Below are positions 33,348-41,586 of a DNA stretch of 64,000 bases, piece after piece (the stretch's first letter is position 1; the number at the start of each line of letters is the position of its first letter). Source of the DNA: Halobacillus litoralis (lineage in GTDB: Bacteria; Bacillota; Bacilli; Bacillales; Halobacillaceae). Location of the stretch: contig NZ_JAIVAJ010000007.1 of NCBI RefSeq assembly GCF_020171725.1, positions 236,740 through 300,739 on the forward strand. The letters are read 5' to 3'. The notes beneath the pieces were generated by a model. The model ran no database searches and was not told the origin of the DNA. It saw only the letters and a program-made list of their open reading frames with translations. A program made the translations under genes and the position numbers.

Positions 33348-36218
33348 TTAACGAAGGAACCATTGAAGGAACTTGTCCTTATTCATGTCCTCTGCGTTTT
33401 CTCCACCGAAGTTGATGAAGAAGAAGTTATCGAAGAAGTCGATGAACTGCTGGCTCTGTTGAATTTGGTTGCCATTGCCGTTCATGTCTCCGATTAGATT
33501 CGTCTGGTTATCGTGAGAGTTATCGCGGTTTACGTTGTTCTCTTCACGATCGATGTTCGTTTCTTCGTGATTGTTGTTCACGTTGTGGCTGTTGTTGTGC
33601 TCTTCTTGATGACGATTTTCATACTTGTCATCGTCTTTTTTGCCTTTATTCTTGTTGCCCTTATCTTTGTCTTTTCCTTTGCCTTTGTCCTCAGATTTTC
33701 CTTTGAAGTCTGAGATGACGCCCGGCTCAAGGGTATCTTTGATGGCTGTCTTCTTGCCTTTCAGCTTCAGTTCAACCGTCGGTGCCAATGTGCCGCCGAA
33801 GTGGTCGAATTGGAACTTCTCGGACTGGCCGCCGATTTCGTTGATCGTCAGACCATCAAGGTCTAGGAAGTTGGCGAAGCTGATCACTTTCCCGTCCGGA
33901 AGCACCATCCAGGAATAGCTTTGATACGGGTTATCTTCAGGGTTTGTCAAAACAAGTCCGCTTTCATTCAACGGCTTGTAGTCACCCTTCAGGCTTTTCG
34001 CATAGAACCCGTACAGGCCGTCTTCAGCTTTCTCATCAAGGCCAGGTGCGAATTTGTTTTTGTGTGTGCTTGTGAATAAGTAGTACTTGCCGCCTTTCAC
34101 GACGATGTGTGGACGTTCAAGCTCCTGGTTCACTTCCTCTGCTTCAAGAAGAGGATCCTGTGCTGTGAATGCTGTCAGCTCTTTGTTATCAGCTTTCGCG
34201 ATTCCGATGCTTCCGTTGAATAGAATCGACTGATCGAATTCTTTGAAGTTCTCTTTGGCACGCTCTGCTGGTGTACCATCTGTGTTCGCTTCAAATAGAA
34301 TGTATTCTTCTTTTGTCTTCGGATCCTGGAAGAACCATGGATCACGGAACGTATAGGCGATGTCACCTTGTGCGCCCTGTGCTTCAGTCTGGTACACGTC
34401 ACCTTCCGGCTCGAGGATGATGGTGTGATCGGACCAGTCTTCGAATGTGATCGCGCCGTCTTCTGCTTCGATGTCGGCAGAAGCTTTCGTCAGACGCTGT
34501 TCGTAGGTCAATCCTTGCTCGCCTTTACGACCTGTTGCCGTGTAGAACATGTGAAGCTCGCCGTCATCGACCATGGCAGATCCTGCCCACTGGCGTGAAC
34601 CGAGCGCGTCCCCTTCAGGGAATACCTCGCCACCAAGCTTCCACTCTTCTCCTTTTTCACGGTAGAAGTAACGGATCTCTGCGATATCATGACGCTTACC
34701 TGGCAGAACATCTGCTGGTGCTGTCAGGGAGAAAATGATTTCTTTTCCGTCGATTGTGGCAACGGATCCGTCACGGTTACGCAACGGCCATGTGTCCCAT
34801 ACGTGCAGTTCTGGAGCGATTTTCTCAAGCTTATCACGGTCGATGTTCTCCATCGTGTTGTCTTCCGTGCGTTCGAACTTCTCGACTTGATCGGCTGACC
34901 AAACCGGTGTCGTCTCTTTCTCTTCCTGCTCTGGATATTCAATCTGACCTTCTGCTAGTTCGTCGACGATCTCCGTCTCCGTTCCATCAAGGTCGATTTT
35001 CACCGTTGGAGCGAATGAGCCTCCGAGCTGTTTGTTGCCATTTTCATCTTTGTATTCGTTGACGAATGAGATGACGTTCTTATTCGGAAGGACCGCCCAC
35101 GAATAAGCTTGGAACGGATCTTCAGCTGGGTTTGCGACAACAAGTCCATTGTCATTCAACGGCTTGTAGTTGCCCCAAAGGTCTTCACTCACGAATCCGT
35201 ATAGCCCGTCTGGCCCTGTAAGACCTGGTGCGAATGTGAACTCGTGCGTGATTGTGAACAAGTAATAGTTTCCGTCTTCATAAACGATATGAGGGCGTTC
35301 GAGCTGTTGGTTCACACAATCCGCCTCAAGCAGTGGTGGAAGAAGCTTGAACTTGCTTAGTGAACCTTCTTCAGATGCAACGGCGATTCCGACATTACCG
35401 TTGTAGTCTTCTGAGCCTGCTGGTACGTCATGGTTCTCACGGAAGGATTCGCTTCCGTGAGAACCAGGCTCACACGCTTTTGCGTCTCCACCTGTGTTTC
35501 CTTCAAACAGCAAGTACTCTTTGCCGGACTCTGGATCCTGGAAGAACCATGGGTCACGGAACGAGTAAATGATATTTCCCGTTTTTTGTGCCTGTGTTTC
35601 GTAATACTTTCCGTCTGCTTCAAGCAGGATTTCGTGCTGACCAGATGGCTTCACTTCAACACCATCTTCATTGGTCACTAGGCTCATCGTTGTACGGGCA
35701 AGACGCTGCTCGTATGTAACTTCTTCGTTTGATTTACGTCCTGTCGCCGTATAGAAAAGGTTGACCGTTCCGTCTTCCTCAAGCATCGCTGATCCTGCCC
35801 ATTGGCGGGAACCGAAGGCTTTGTCCGGATCGTAGGATTGTCCACCGAGTGTCCAGTCCTTGCCGTCTTTCGAATAGAAGTAACGGATTTGTGCAACGTC
35901 GTGACGACCGTTCCACGTGTAGTCTTTCGATGCCGTCAGGGCAAATACGATTTTGTAGCCGTTCACTTGAGCGAGTGAACCATCGCGGTTGCGCAGCGGC
36001 CACGTGTCCCATACCCAGTAGTCCGGGGCCACGTCTTCAAAATTGTCGATGTTGCTCGGCGTGTTCTCAGGCGTGTTTTCATAGTTCTGCGCCATTTCAC
36101 GCGTCCAGTTGGCTGCATCATTTTCTTCTGCGAATGCCGGTACATTCGATCCTGCTGCGATGCTGGCAGCAAGTGTGAACAGAACTCCTGTCTTCACAAG
36201 CGATTTGTTCCATTTCAT
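33348..36218 (-). CDS. Secreted double-domain levansucrase (two GH68 modules)
   Basis: 956 residues from ATG 36218 (GAGGAGGG upstream). Signal peptide 1-30 (ends NVPAFA). Two full GH68 domains: about 34-430 with WDTWP Asp71, FRDP Asp222 and LERPH Glu307; about 438-835 with WDTWP Asp475, FRDP Asp626 and LERPH Glu701. So each has nucleophile, stabiliser and acid/base. The ERPH and GSRQWAGSA motifs resemble the Gram-negative/halophile type rather than SacB. A tail of 120 residues is Lys/Asp- then Asn/His-rich and ends with an aromatic patch (QQFIDFFDNFFFINF). Typical GH68 enzymes have one domain of about 450 residues. Only domain 1 has cysteines (249, 301). Expected to make levan from sucrose. 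Confidence 0.93.
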   Translation of the reverse strand: MKWNKSLVKTGVLFTLAASIAAGSNVPAFAEENDAANWTREMAQNYENTPENTPSNIDNFEDVAPDYWVWDTWPLRNRDGSLAQVNGYKIVFALTASKDYTWNGRHDVAQIRYFYSKDGKDWTLGGQSYDPDKAFGSRQWAGSAMLEEDGTVNLFYTATGRKSNEEVTYEQRLARTTMSLVTNEDGVEVKPSGQHEILLEADGKYYETQAQKTGNIIYSFRDPWFFQDPESGKEYLLFEGNTGGDAKACEPGSHGSESFRENHDVPAGSEDYNGNVGIAVASEEGSLSKFKLLPPLLEADCVNQQLERPHIVYEDGNYYLFTITHEFTFAPGLTGPDGLYGFVSEDLWGNYKPLNDNGLVVANPAEDPFQAYSWAVLPNKNVISFVNEYKDENGNKQLGGSFAPTVKIDLDGTETEIVDELAEGQIEYPEQEEKETTPVWSADQVEKFERTEDNTMENIDRDKLEKIAPELHVWDTWPLRNRDGSVATIDGKEIIFSLTAPADVLPGKRHDIAEIRYFYREKGEEWKLGGEVFPEGDALGSRQWAGSAMVDDGELHMFYTATGRKGEQGLTYEQRLTKASADIEAEDGAITFEDWSDHTIILEPEGDVYQTEAQGAQGDIAYTFRDPWFFQDPKTKEEYILFEANTDGTPAERAKENFKEFDQSILFNGSIGIAKADNKELTAFTAQDPLLEAEEVNQELERPHIVVKGGKYYLFTSTHKNKFAPGLDEKAEDGLYGFYAKSLKGDYKPLNESGLVLTNPEDNPYQSYSWMVLPDGKVISFANFLDLDGLTINEIGGQSEKFQFDHFGGTLAPTVELKLKGKKTAIKDTLEPGVISDFKGKSEDKGKGKDKDKGNKNKGKKDDDKYENRHQEEHNNSHNVNNNHEETNIDREENNVNRDNSHDNQTNLIGDMNGNGNQIQQSQQFIDFFDNFFFINFGGENAEDMNKDKFLQWFLR

Positions 36219-36251
36219 GTTCGTTTCCCTCCTCGAAAATGTGAAAGATTC

Positions 36252-36527
36252 GTTACGCTTCAAAGCTTATATCGTGTAACATTTCCTGACAAACGCTGAT
36301 TTGTGGAGGGCTATTCGGCTTACAAGGGCAGTCTCAGCCTGTATGTAACCTCTTACTTTTTACATGGAATCGATTACATATTGTGACGAAAATGTGACTT
36401 ATGCTGGAGAAAAAATAAAGATGTATACTTCCTTTTCCCTGAGAACTTGGATGAAAATGTATACAATATTACATCTCAATTTGAAGATAGTTACAAAACA
36501 GTAACACTCTCGTTACAAGTATGTAAT
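36252..36527. promoter_or_regulatory. Cluster of GTTAC/GTAAC half-sites upstream of levansucrase
   Basis: GTTAC or TGTAAC/TGTAAT motifs occur at 36252, 36275, 36344, 36373 (ATTACAT), 36490, 36501, 36512 and 36522; those at 36490-36517 form back-to-back inverted pairs. Possible operator set or chance in AT-rich DNA. Confidence 0.35.
36365..36378. promoter_or_regulatory. cre-like site upstream of levansucrase
   Basis: TGGAATCGATTACA fits the CcpA consensus TGWAANCGNTNWCA with one mismatch. Confidence 0.45.
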
Positions 36528-36726
36528 GTTTTCCACACTTTCCAAATAATTCGTTTTGGAATCAGAGGCAGATGATGATCGAGACCGGTGCCGACGTGTT
36601 CCAACATGAGTAGGGACTGGAATAAACAGAACTATAGTAATATTGTCTATTTTTCCACTTCTCCTTCTTCTATTGCCTGTCGCTGCGGGCTCTGCTACAA
36701 TTCGAAACATCATAATTTCATAGGTT

Positions 36727-36865
36727 CCTTATATATACGTGGAAATAGGGTCCACAAGTCTCTACCCGGCTGCCGTAAACGGCCGGACTATAAGGAAAGA
36801 ACGTGTTGATCATTATAGGTGAACGCCCTCTTTCCTTTTTTCATTTGGAAAGAGGGCGTTTTTTT
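36727..36865 (+). ncRNA. Guanine riboswitch with terminator
   Basis: Aptamer 36727-36795: P1 CCTTATA / TATAAGG; P2 GTGGA / TCCAC with L2 AATAGGG; conserved junction AGTCTCTACC; P3 CCGGC / GCCGG with L3 containing CCGTAAA; then GGACTAT, where the C of GACTAT marks guanine rather than adenine. Expression platform: terminator 36822-36860 (14-bp perfect stem AACGCCCTCTTTCC and complement, then T5). AAGGAAAGA at 36792-36800 overlaps P1 and is complementary to TCTTTCCTT at 36829-36837, giving an antiterminator. Guanine should therefore switch the downstream transporter off. Confidence 0.96.
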
Positions 36866-36925
36866 ATTCAATCAAGTGGTCTGACGTCTTACTTTATAAG
36901 GAGCCTCATCAAGGAGGATATATTT

Positions 36926-38122
36926 ATGGATTTACTCACAGGATTATTATCATTACTCTTCATCATCGGGTTAGCTTGGCTGTTATCGAGCAACCGCAAA
37001 ATGATCAAGTGGCACACGATTATCGTCGGACTGCTTCTTGAGGGGATCTTCGTCTTCACAATGCTCAATGTGCCGGCCGGACAGTTCGTTCTTGAGAAAG
37101 CCTCTTTCTTTATTCAAGGGGTCATCGACTACAGTTCAGAAGGAATCAACTTCGTCTTTGGTGCTCTGTTCAGCGAGACGGATATCAACTTCCTTTTTGC
37201 CATTAATGTGCTAGGCGCATTGATTTTCATTTCAGCTTTGATTTCGGCTCTCTATTACATCCGCCTGCTCCCTCTGATCGTCCAGTTTCTTGGAACGATC
37301 GTCGGACGTCTTTTGAAAACGTCGAAGGTGGAATCATTCAGCGCTGTCGGAAATACGTTTCTAGGTGTGGCGGAAGCGCCCCTTCTCGTCAAACCGTACC
37401 TCGCACGCATGACGCGCTCTGAAACGTTCGCCATCATGGTCGGAGGAACCGCCTCTGCGAGTGGTGCGATCTTGGTCGGATACGTTCAGATGGGCATCGA
37501 CCTGAACTATCTATTAATCTCGATTTTCAGCGTTCCATTCGTTTCCCTCGTCATCGCGAAGGTGCTGGAGCCTGAAGCCGAAACGAGCGTACTTAACGAC
37601 AATGAAGAAGTAACGATGTCACGTTCAGAACATGCCAACGTCTTCGAAGCCATCTCTGACGGCGCGGTCAACGGTGTGAAGCTTGCCCTGAATATCGGTG
37701 GACTATTGATTGCGTTCATCAGTATGGTCGCTCTTGTAAATGGAATGCTAGGATGGGTCAACACAGACTTATCCACCATCTTCGGTTACCTGTTCTACCC
37801 GTTCGCTGTCGTCATCGGTGTTCCGGTCGCAGATGCGTTCCAAGCCGCTTCCCTGATCGGTACAAAACTAGCAGCAAACGAGTTCCTCGCTTATGCGAGT
37901 CTGACCGATATGATGGATAGCCTGTCTCCTAAGACCATCGCCATCATGTCCGTTGCACTGTGTAACTTTGCCAACCTCTCTTCCATCGGTCAGCTGATTG
38001 TCGGACTCGGTTCCCTTGCTCCGAACAAACAGTCCCAAGTCGCAAAACTCGGCTTGAAAGCCATCATCGGCGGAACGCTGGCAAGCTTCATTACAGCTAT
38101 ATTCGTATCCATGTTCATCTAG
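36926..38122 (+). CDS. NupC-type concentrative nucleoside transporter
   Basis: 398 residues from ATG 36926 (CAAGGAGG upstream); the longer ORF begins inside the riboswitch terminator. CNT family: N-terminal, core and gate domains with SAVGNTFLGVAEAPLLVKPY, TRSETFAIMVGGTASASGAI, and NFANLSSIGQLIVGLGSLAP. It imports nucleosides using an ion gradient. Control by the guanine riboswitch suggests it carries guanosine/inosine-type purines. The stop is followed 15 nt later by repeat copy 4. Confidence 0.94.
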   Translation: MDLLTGLLSLLFIIGLAWLLSSNRKMIKWHTIIVGLLLEGIFVFTMLNVPAGQFVLEKASFFIQGVIDYSSEGINFVFGALFSETDINFLFAINVLGALIFISALISALYYIRLLPLIVQFLGTIVGRLLKTSKVESFSAVGNTFLGVAEAPLLVKPYLARMTRSETFAIMVGGTASASGAILVGYVQMGIDLNYLLISIFSVPFVSLVIAKVLEPEAETSVLNDNEEVTMSRSEHANVFEAISDGAVNGVKLALNIGGLLIAFISMVALVNGMLGWVNTDLSTIFGYLFYPFAVVIGVPVADAFQAASLIGTKLAANEFLAYASLTDMMDSLSPKTIAIMSVALCNFANLSSIGQLIVGLGSLAPNKQSQVAKLGLKAIIGGTLASFITAIFVSMFI

Positions 38123-38136
38123 TAAAAAGTTTGGAG

Positions 38137-38622
38137 AACGCTTCTGTTACAAATGTGGTGGACAGCGGGGTGGAAAATAGCTCGCTTTCCACGGCGGCCC
38201 AACAGGACGTTGGGTCGTTCGACGTTGCCACAGGACGTGGCGGTTTTAGTTCGAACATCCTTTTTCATTTATTAACTCAGGCTATGCCTGAGTGGATCTC
38301 GCCGTGGTCCGTAAATCCCGTAGGAGTCTCCCCATTTTCCACCCCGCTGTACGAAAGTAGTGGGAACAGAATCGATCAGAGATATAGAAGCCGAACGTTA
38401 TTCTGTGCAAACATCGCCTTTTAAAAATGATAGCATCAGAGGTTCCACCCCCACTTCAATAAAGGTGTTGGCGAAACTGCGAGACTCCTATGGGAGCAGA
38501 GTACAGATGAGGCCCCACAGCGACCGAAGGAAGCGAGGAGACTCAGCGGACGCCCATGGAAAGCGAGTTGTTTCGCTAACACCGCTTCTCAAACTTTTAA
38601 AGAACCGATAGGACTTTCTCTG
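38137..38622 (+). repeat. Composite two-hairpin repeat, copy 4
   Basis: CTTCTGTTACAAA end box; hairpin B at 38162-38350 closed by a 17-bp stem ACAGCGGGGTGGAAAAT / ATTTTCCACCCCGCTGT; interior combines the mini-stems of copy 3 with the TTTACGG/CCACGGCGAGATCC segment of copy 1; hairpin A at 38464-38583 (120 nt, one mismatch in closing stem); end box GAACCGATAGGACTTTCTC. Compared with copy 1 the B stem has C-G where copy 1 has T-A, a compensatory change. Confidence 0.92.
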
Positions 38623-38631
38623 ACAATTTGG

Positions 38632-38670
38632 AAGCACGTTTCTTCTATATAGAAGAGCGTGCTTTTTTTG
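38632..38670 (+). terminator. Terminator after repeat copy 4
   Basis: AAGCACG...TCTTCT / AGAAGA...CGTGCTT hairpin with T7, 10 nt outside the A end of the repeat. Confidence 0.88.
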
Positions 38671-38750
38671 ATAAACAAACTATTTTGAGCCCCGAAACAA
38701 TTTTGGTAAGATGAGACAAGTTAATCATTGAAAAAAAGGAGTTCATCATC

Positions 38751-39743
38751 ATGTCTCTAAAAGATACAAAATACTCTGTTCTGGACCTTGTCCCTGTGCT
38801 TGAGGGCAAGACGCCCGCTGATTCATTCGAGCGGACGGTCGAGCTTGCCCAGCATGCGGAACGCTTGGGATATACGCGCTACTGGATGGCGGAGCACCAC
38901 AATATGCCGGCGATTGCTAGTTCGGCGACAGCCGTTGCGATCAGTCACGTTGCGCATCATACGTCTACCATTCGTGTAGGCTCCGGGGGCGTCATGCTGC
39001 CGAACCATGCCCCGCTTGTGATTGCAGAGCAGTTCGGGACGCTTGCCACCCTTTTCCCGAATCGAATTGATTTGGGTCTTGGTCGTGCGCCGGGTACGGA
39101 TCAGATGACAGCGCAGGCGCTGCGTCGTGATTTGAATAGTCGTGCGGAGGAGTTCCCGAATCAGTTGGAGGAGCTTCGTAATTATTTCGAGGGGAAAAAT
39201 ATCATTCATGCTGTGCCGGGTGAGGGGCTTGATGTTCCGATCTGGCTACTTGGTTCGAGTGGTTTCAGTGCTCAGCTGGCGGGGCGGCTGGGGCTTCCGT
39301 TCTCGTTTGCGAGTCATTTCTCTCCGAACAATACGCACGGGGCGTTGAACTTGTATCGAAGCAGCTTCACGCCGTCTGACGTGCTGGAGGCTCCGCATGC
39401 GATGCTCGGGGTCAATGTGGTCGCGGCGGATACGGACGAAGAGGCGGAGAAGCTGGCCACGTCTCAGCAGCAAGCGTTCTTGAATCTTGTGCGCAACACG
39501 AAGAATCTTCTTCAGCCGCCTGTCGATGATATGGATGAAGTGTGGACGCCTGGTGAAAAAGCGGCGCTTCAGCAGCAGCTCGGTGCTTCGATTGTCGGAA
39601 GTAAGGAAACGGTTCGTCGTAAGCTGGAGGCGTTCCAGGCTGAAACAGATGCGGATGAGCTGATGATCGTTTCTCAGATTTACGATCAGGAAGCGCGTCT
39701 TCACTCGTACCAGCTTGTGTCTGACATTATGAACGGTAAATAA
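38751..39743 (+). CDS. LLM-class flavin-dependent oxidoreductase (luciferase-like, MsnO8/YhbW type)
   Basis: 330 residues, AAAGGAG before ATG. Bacterial-luciferase fold: [75 protein letters not shown]. The EHHNMP element is typical of this subgroup. It uses FMNH2 and oxygen on an unknown substrate. Single gene, with a hairpin (TCCCGG / CCGGGA, then T5) at 39751-39780. Confidence 0.93.
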   Translation: MSLKDTKYSVLDLVPVLEGKTPADSFERTVELAQHAERLGYTRYWMAEHHNMPAIASSATAVAISHVAHHTSTIRVGSGGVMLPNHAPLVIAEQFGTLATLFPNRIDLGLGRAPGTDQMTAQALRRDLNSRAEEFPNQLEELRNYFEGKNIIHAVPGEGLDVPIWLLGSSGFSAQLAGRLGLPFSFASHFSPNNTHGALNLYRSSFTPSDVLEAPHAMLGVNVVAADTDEEAEKLATSQQQAFLNLVRNTKNLLQPPVDDMDEVWTPGEKAALQQQLGASIVGSKETVRRKLEAFQAETDADELMIVSQIYDQEARLHSYQLVSDIMNGK

Positions 39744-39838
39744 GTGAGAGTCCCGGTGCCATTTGGTGCCGGGATTTTTCTATTATATGGAACCCTCTCA
39801 CCCTCTCGTTCGTATGGAAAGAAAAGGAGGCGCTTTGA

Positions 39839-40156
39839 TTGCAGATGTTACTCTATATTGTGCCACTGCTTCCCTTCGCCCTCTTGTTTTACTTTGCCTT
39901 TAAGTATTCAGGATATCGGAAAGGCAATATTGTGCTTCATTTGGATGAGTGGTATAAGGATCACGGGAAGTATGTGAAGGCGATCGAGAAGGAACTGAGG
40001 GAGCAAGGGAAAGAAGCCTATTACATGGGAAAGTTCCGGTTTGTTGTGGAGGGAAAGCGATATAAGTTGAATCCGATCATCGAGACGGTCGGCGGTGTTC
40101 CGGTCCAGCGTACGATTTTGGAACCGGATGAACGTATGGAGGAGGAAAATGGATGA
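39839..40156 (+). CDS. Single-helix membrane protein (105 aa)
   Basis: TTG 39839 is preferred over ATG 39845 because AAAGGAGG lies 8 nt before it. One N-terminal helix (LLYIVPLLPFALLFYFAFKY), then a basic cytoplasmic region with a small beta-rich fold (FVVEGKRYKLNPIIETVGGV). It overlaps the downstream M23 gene (ATGA), so the two are coupled. Family not recognised. Confidence 0.75.
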   Translation: MQMLLYIVPLLPFALLFYFAFKYSGYRKGNIVLHLDEWYKDHGKYVKAIEKELREQGKEAYYMGKFRFVVEGKRYKLNPIIETVGGVPVQRTILEPDERMEEENG

Positions 40157-41100
40157 CGGTAAAAAAAGCGATGGCGGCTGCGGGCATGCTGTTGATTGCG
40201 CTTGTAGGATGCAGCGAGGAGGAAACGATGACAGAAGAAAACCCATCATTTGAACGCGCGGAGCTTGGGAATCATTTAGAGGATGGACACTACCAAACGG
40301 TCTATGATGAAACGAGCGGGGAATTTCAGAATCAAGTCCCCTTCAAGGACTTTGAGAAGCTTGGAAAGGAATTTCTGCCGAGTGATACCAACTTGACGCG
40401 GCAGTCCAGTTTTTCATTAAACGGACAGGACAGAGATACGTGGATCAGTGGAAGTGGTGACAAAGGTGTGCTCGCTGTTTTTGACGAGACTGAAACGATT
40501 GTTGGACTGCAGCTCCTCCCACTCGAAAGTCACCCCGAGACAGACGAATCCTATACGGATACGAGTTTTCAGCTTCCTTTTAACGGAGAATGGCTGGTCT
40601 ATTGGGGAGGAACGAATGTGTTGTTGAACTATCATTATGAACATGAATCGCAGCGCTACGCCTATGACTTCCTTGTATCTGAGAATGGCCAATCCTTCTC
40701 AGGAGACGCCACGAAAAATGAAAGCTTCAGTGCGTTCGGCAAAGAGGTGATCGCGCCTGCTGGTGGTACCGTCGTGAAGGTGGTGGACGGCATCCAGGAC
40801 AATACGCCGGTCGGTGCGATGAATGCTGACGAACCAGCGGGCAACTATGTGGTCATCGATCATGGGAACGAGGAGTATGGTTTCCTCGCCCATTTCCAAG
40901 AAGGGACAATTCAAGTGGAGGAAGGCATGGAGGTTGAAAAAGGCGATCTTCTTGGCTCGGCCGGGAATTCCGGAAACTCGAGTGAACCTCATATCCACTT
41001 CCATGTTTCGGACACGCCGGAGTTAATGGACGGTCGTTCGATTCGTGTGAAATGGGACGGGGATCAGACGTACACGCAGGGGCAGATGGTTTCGAATTGA
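40153..41100 (+). CDS. M23-family lipoprotein with DUF3887-like N-domain
   Basis: 315 residues. Lipoprotein signal AAGMLLIALVGC (Cys20). An N-terminal region (about 30-130; FERAELGNHLEDGHYQTVYD) resembles DUF3887-type NTF2-like domains. The C-terminal M23 domain has QRYAYDF, GTVVKVVDG, NYVVIDHGNEEYGFLAHF and EPHIHFHV. The HxxxD first motif is altered (RYAYD), but the later HxH is kept; such QRYAYDF variants occur in active-looking subfamilies. Likely a surface peptidoglycan enzyme, coupled to the preceding membrane gene. Confidence 0.86.
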   Translation: MTVKKAMAAAGMLLIALVGCSEEETMTEENPSFERAELGNHLEDGHYQTVYDETSGEFQNQVPFKDFEKLGKEFLPSDTNLTRQSSFSLNGQDRDTWISGSGDKGVLAVFDETETIVGLQLLPLESHPETDESYTDTSFQLPFNGEWLVYWGGTNVLLNYHYEHESQRYAYDFLVSENGQSFSGDATKNESFSAFGKEVIAPAGGTVVKVVDGIQDNTPVGAMNADEPAGNYVVIDHGNEEYGFLAHFQEGTIQVEEGMEVEKGDLLGSAGNSGNSSEPHIHFHVSDTPELMDGRSIRVKWDGDQTYTQGQMVSN

Positions 41101-41106
41101 TCATTG

Positions 41107-41130
41107 GAGCGGATACTTCCGCTCTTTTTC
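41107..41130 (+). terminator. Terminator
   Basis: GAGCGGA / TCCGCTC hairpin followed by T5. Confidence 0.88.
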
Positions 41131-41186
41131 TATGTCTATAAACGTCGTACATAAATAAATGAGCCCCCTATATCGGAAGCTCAACC

Positions 41187-41345
41187 TTACATATCATGAT
41201 AGCGGGACACCTCTTCAAAAGCTTGTGTTCTTCTATCATTGTGTTCAATCTTCTCAGCCAATTTATTTTTATCGGGATTTCGATCAAGCCATATGGCCAA
41301 TGCAATAACTACGCTGGTGAAGCCAAGAACGATCCAAATAACCAT
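41187..41345 (-). CDS. Mini membrane protein, twin B (52 aa)
   Basis: GGAGG precedes ATG 41345 (the ribosome site lies inside the end of twin A). Product: VIWIVLGFTSVVIALAIWLD, then a charged helix KLAEKIEHNDRRTQAFEEVS and RYHDM. Same plan and shared motifs (WIVLG, LDRN, EKIEHNDR, SRYHDM) as the gene at 41347, so these are tandem paralogues. Single N-terminal helix with cytoplasmic tail. Unknown function. Confidence 0.78.
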   Translation of the reverse strand: MVIWIVLGFTSVVIALAIWLDRNPDKNKLAEKIEHNDRRTQAFEEVSRYHDM

Positions 41346-41346
41346 G

Positions 41347-41523
41347 TTAAAAACCTCCATGATTGTTCATGTCGTTGTACCTTGAAGCTTCACCGATTGC
41401 ATTCGAACGGTTGTCATTATACTCGACTTGCTCCTCAATTTTCTTCACACGGCGGTTGCGGTCTATCAATAATCCGGTCGTAATCAGGGCAGCGAGGACA
41501 CCAAGTACAATCCATCCAAACAT
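41347..41523 (-). CDS. Mini membrane protein, twin A (58 aa)
   Basis: AAAGGAG precedes ATG 41523. Product: FGWIVLGVLAALITTGLLID, then RNRRVKKIEEQVEYNDNRSN, and AIGEASRYNDMNNHGGF. One helix and a charged amphipathic tail. It ends 1 nt before twin B starts. Conserved blocks shared with twin B: WIVLG, DRN, E-x-Y/H-ND-R, SRY-x-DM. Likely real because the two copies keep the same protein-level pattern. Confidence 0.78.
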   Translation of the reverse strand: MFGWIVLGVLAALITTGLLIDRNRRVKKIEEQVEYNDNRSNAIGEASRYNDMNNHGGF

Positions 41524-41586
41524 GAAAAATCGCTCCTTTGATTCGTTGTTACTTATCTATACGAATGAAACGGCGATTCGTTTCAA

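Noticed and set aside
36803..36925. 41-codon extension of the nucleoside transporter
   Set aside because: It would translate the riboswitch terminator; AAGGAGG before ATG 36926 gives the proper start.
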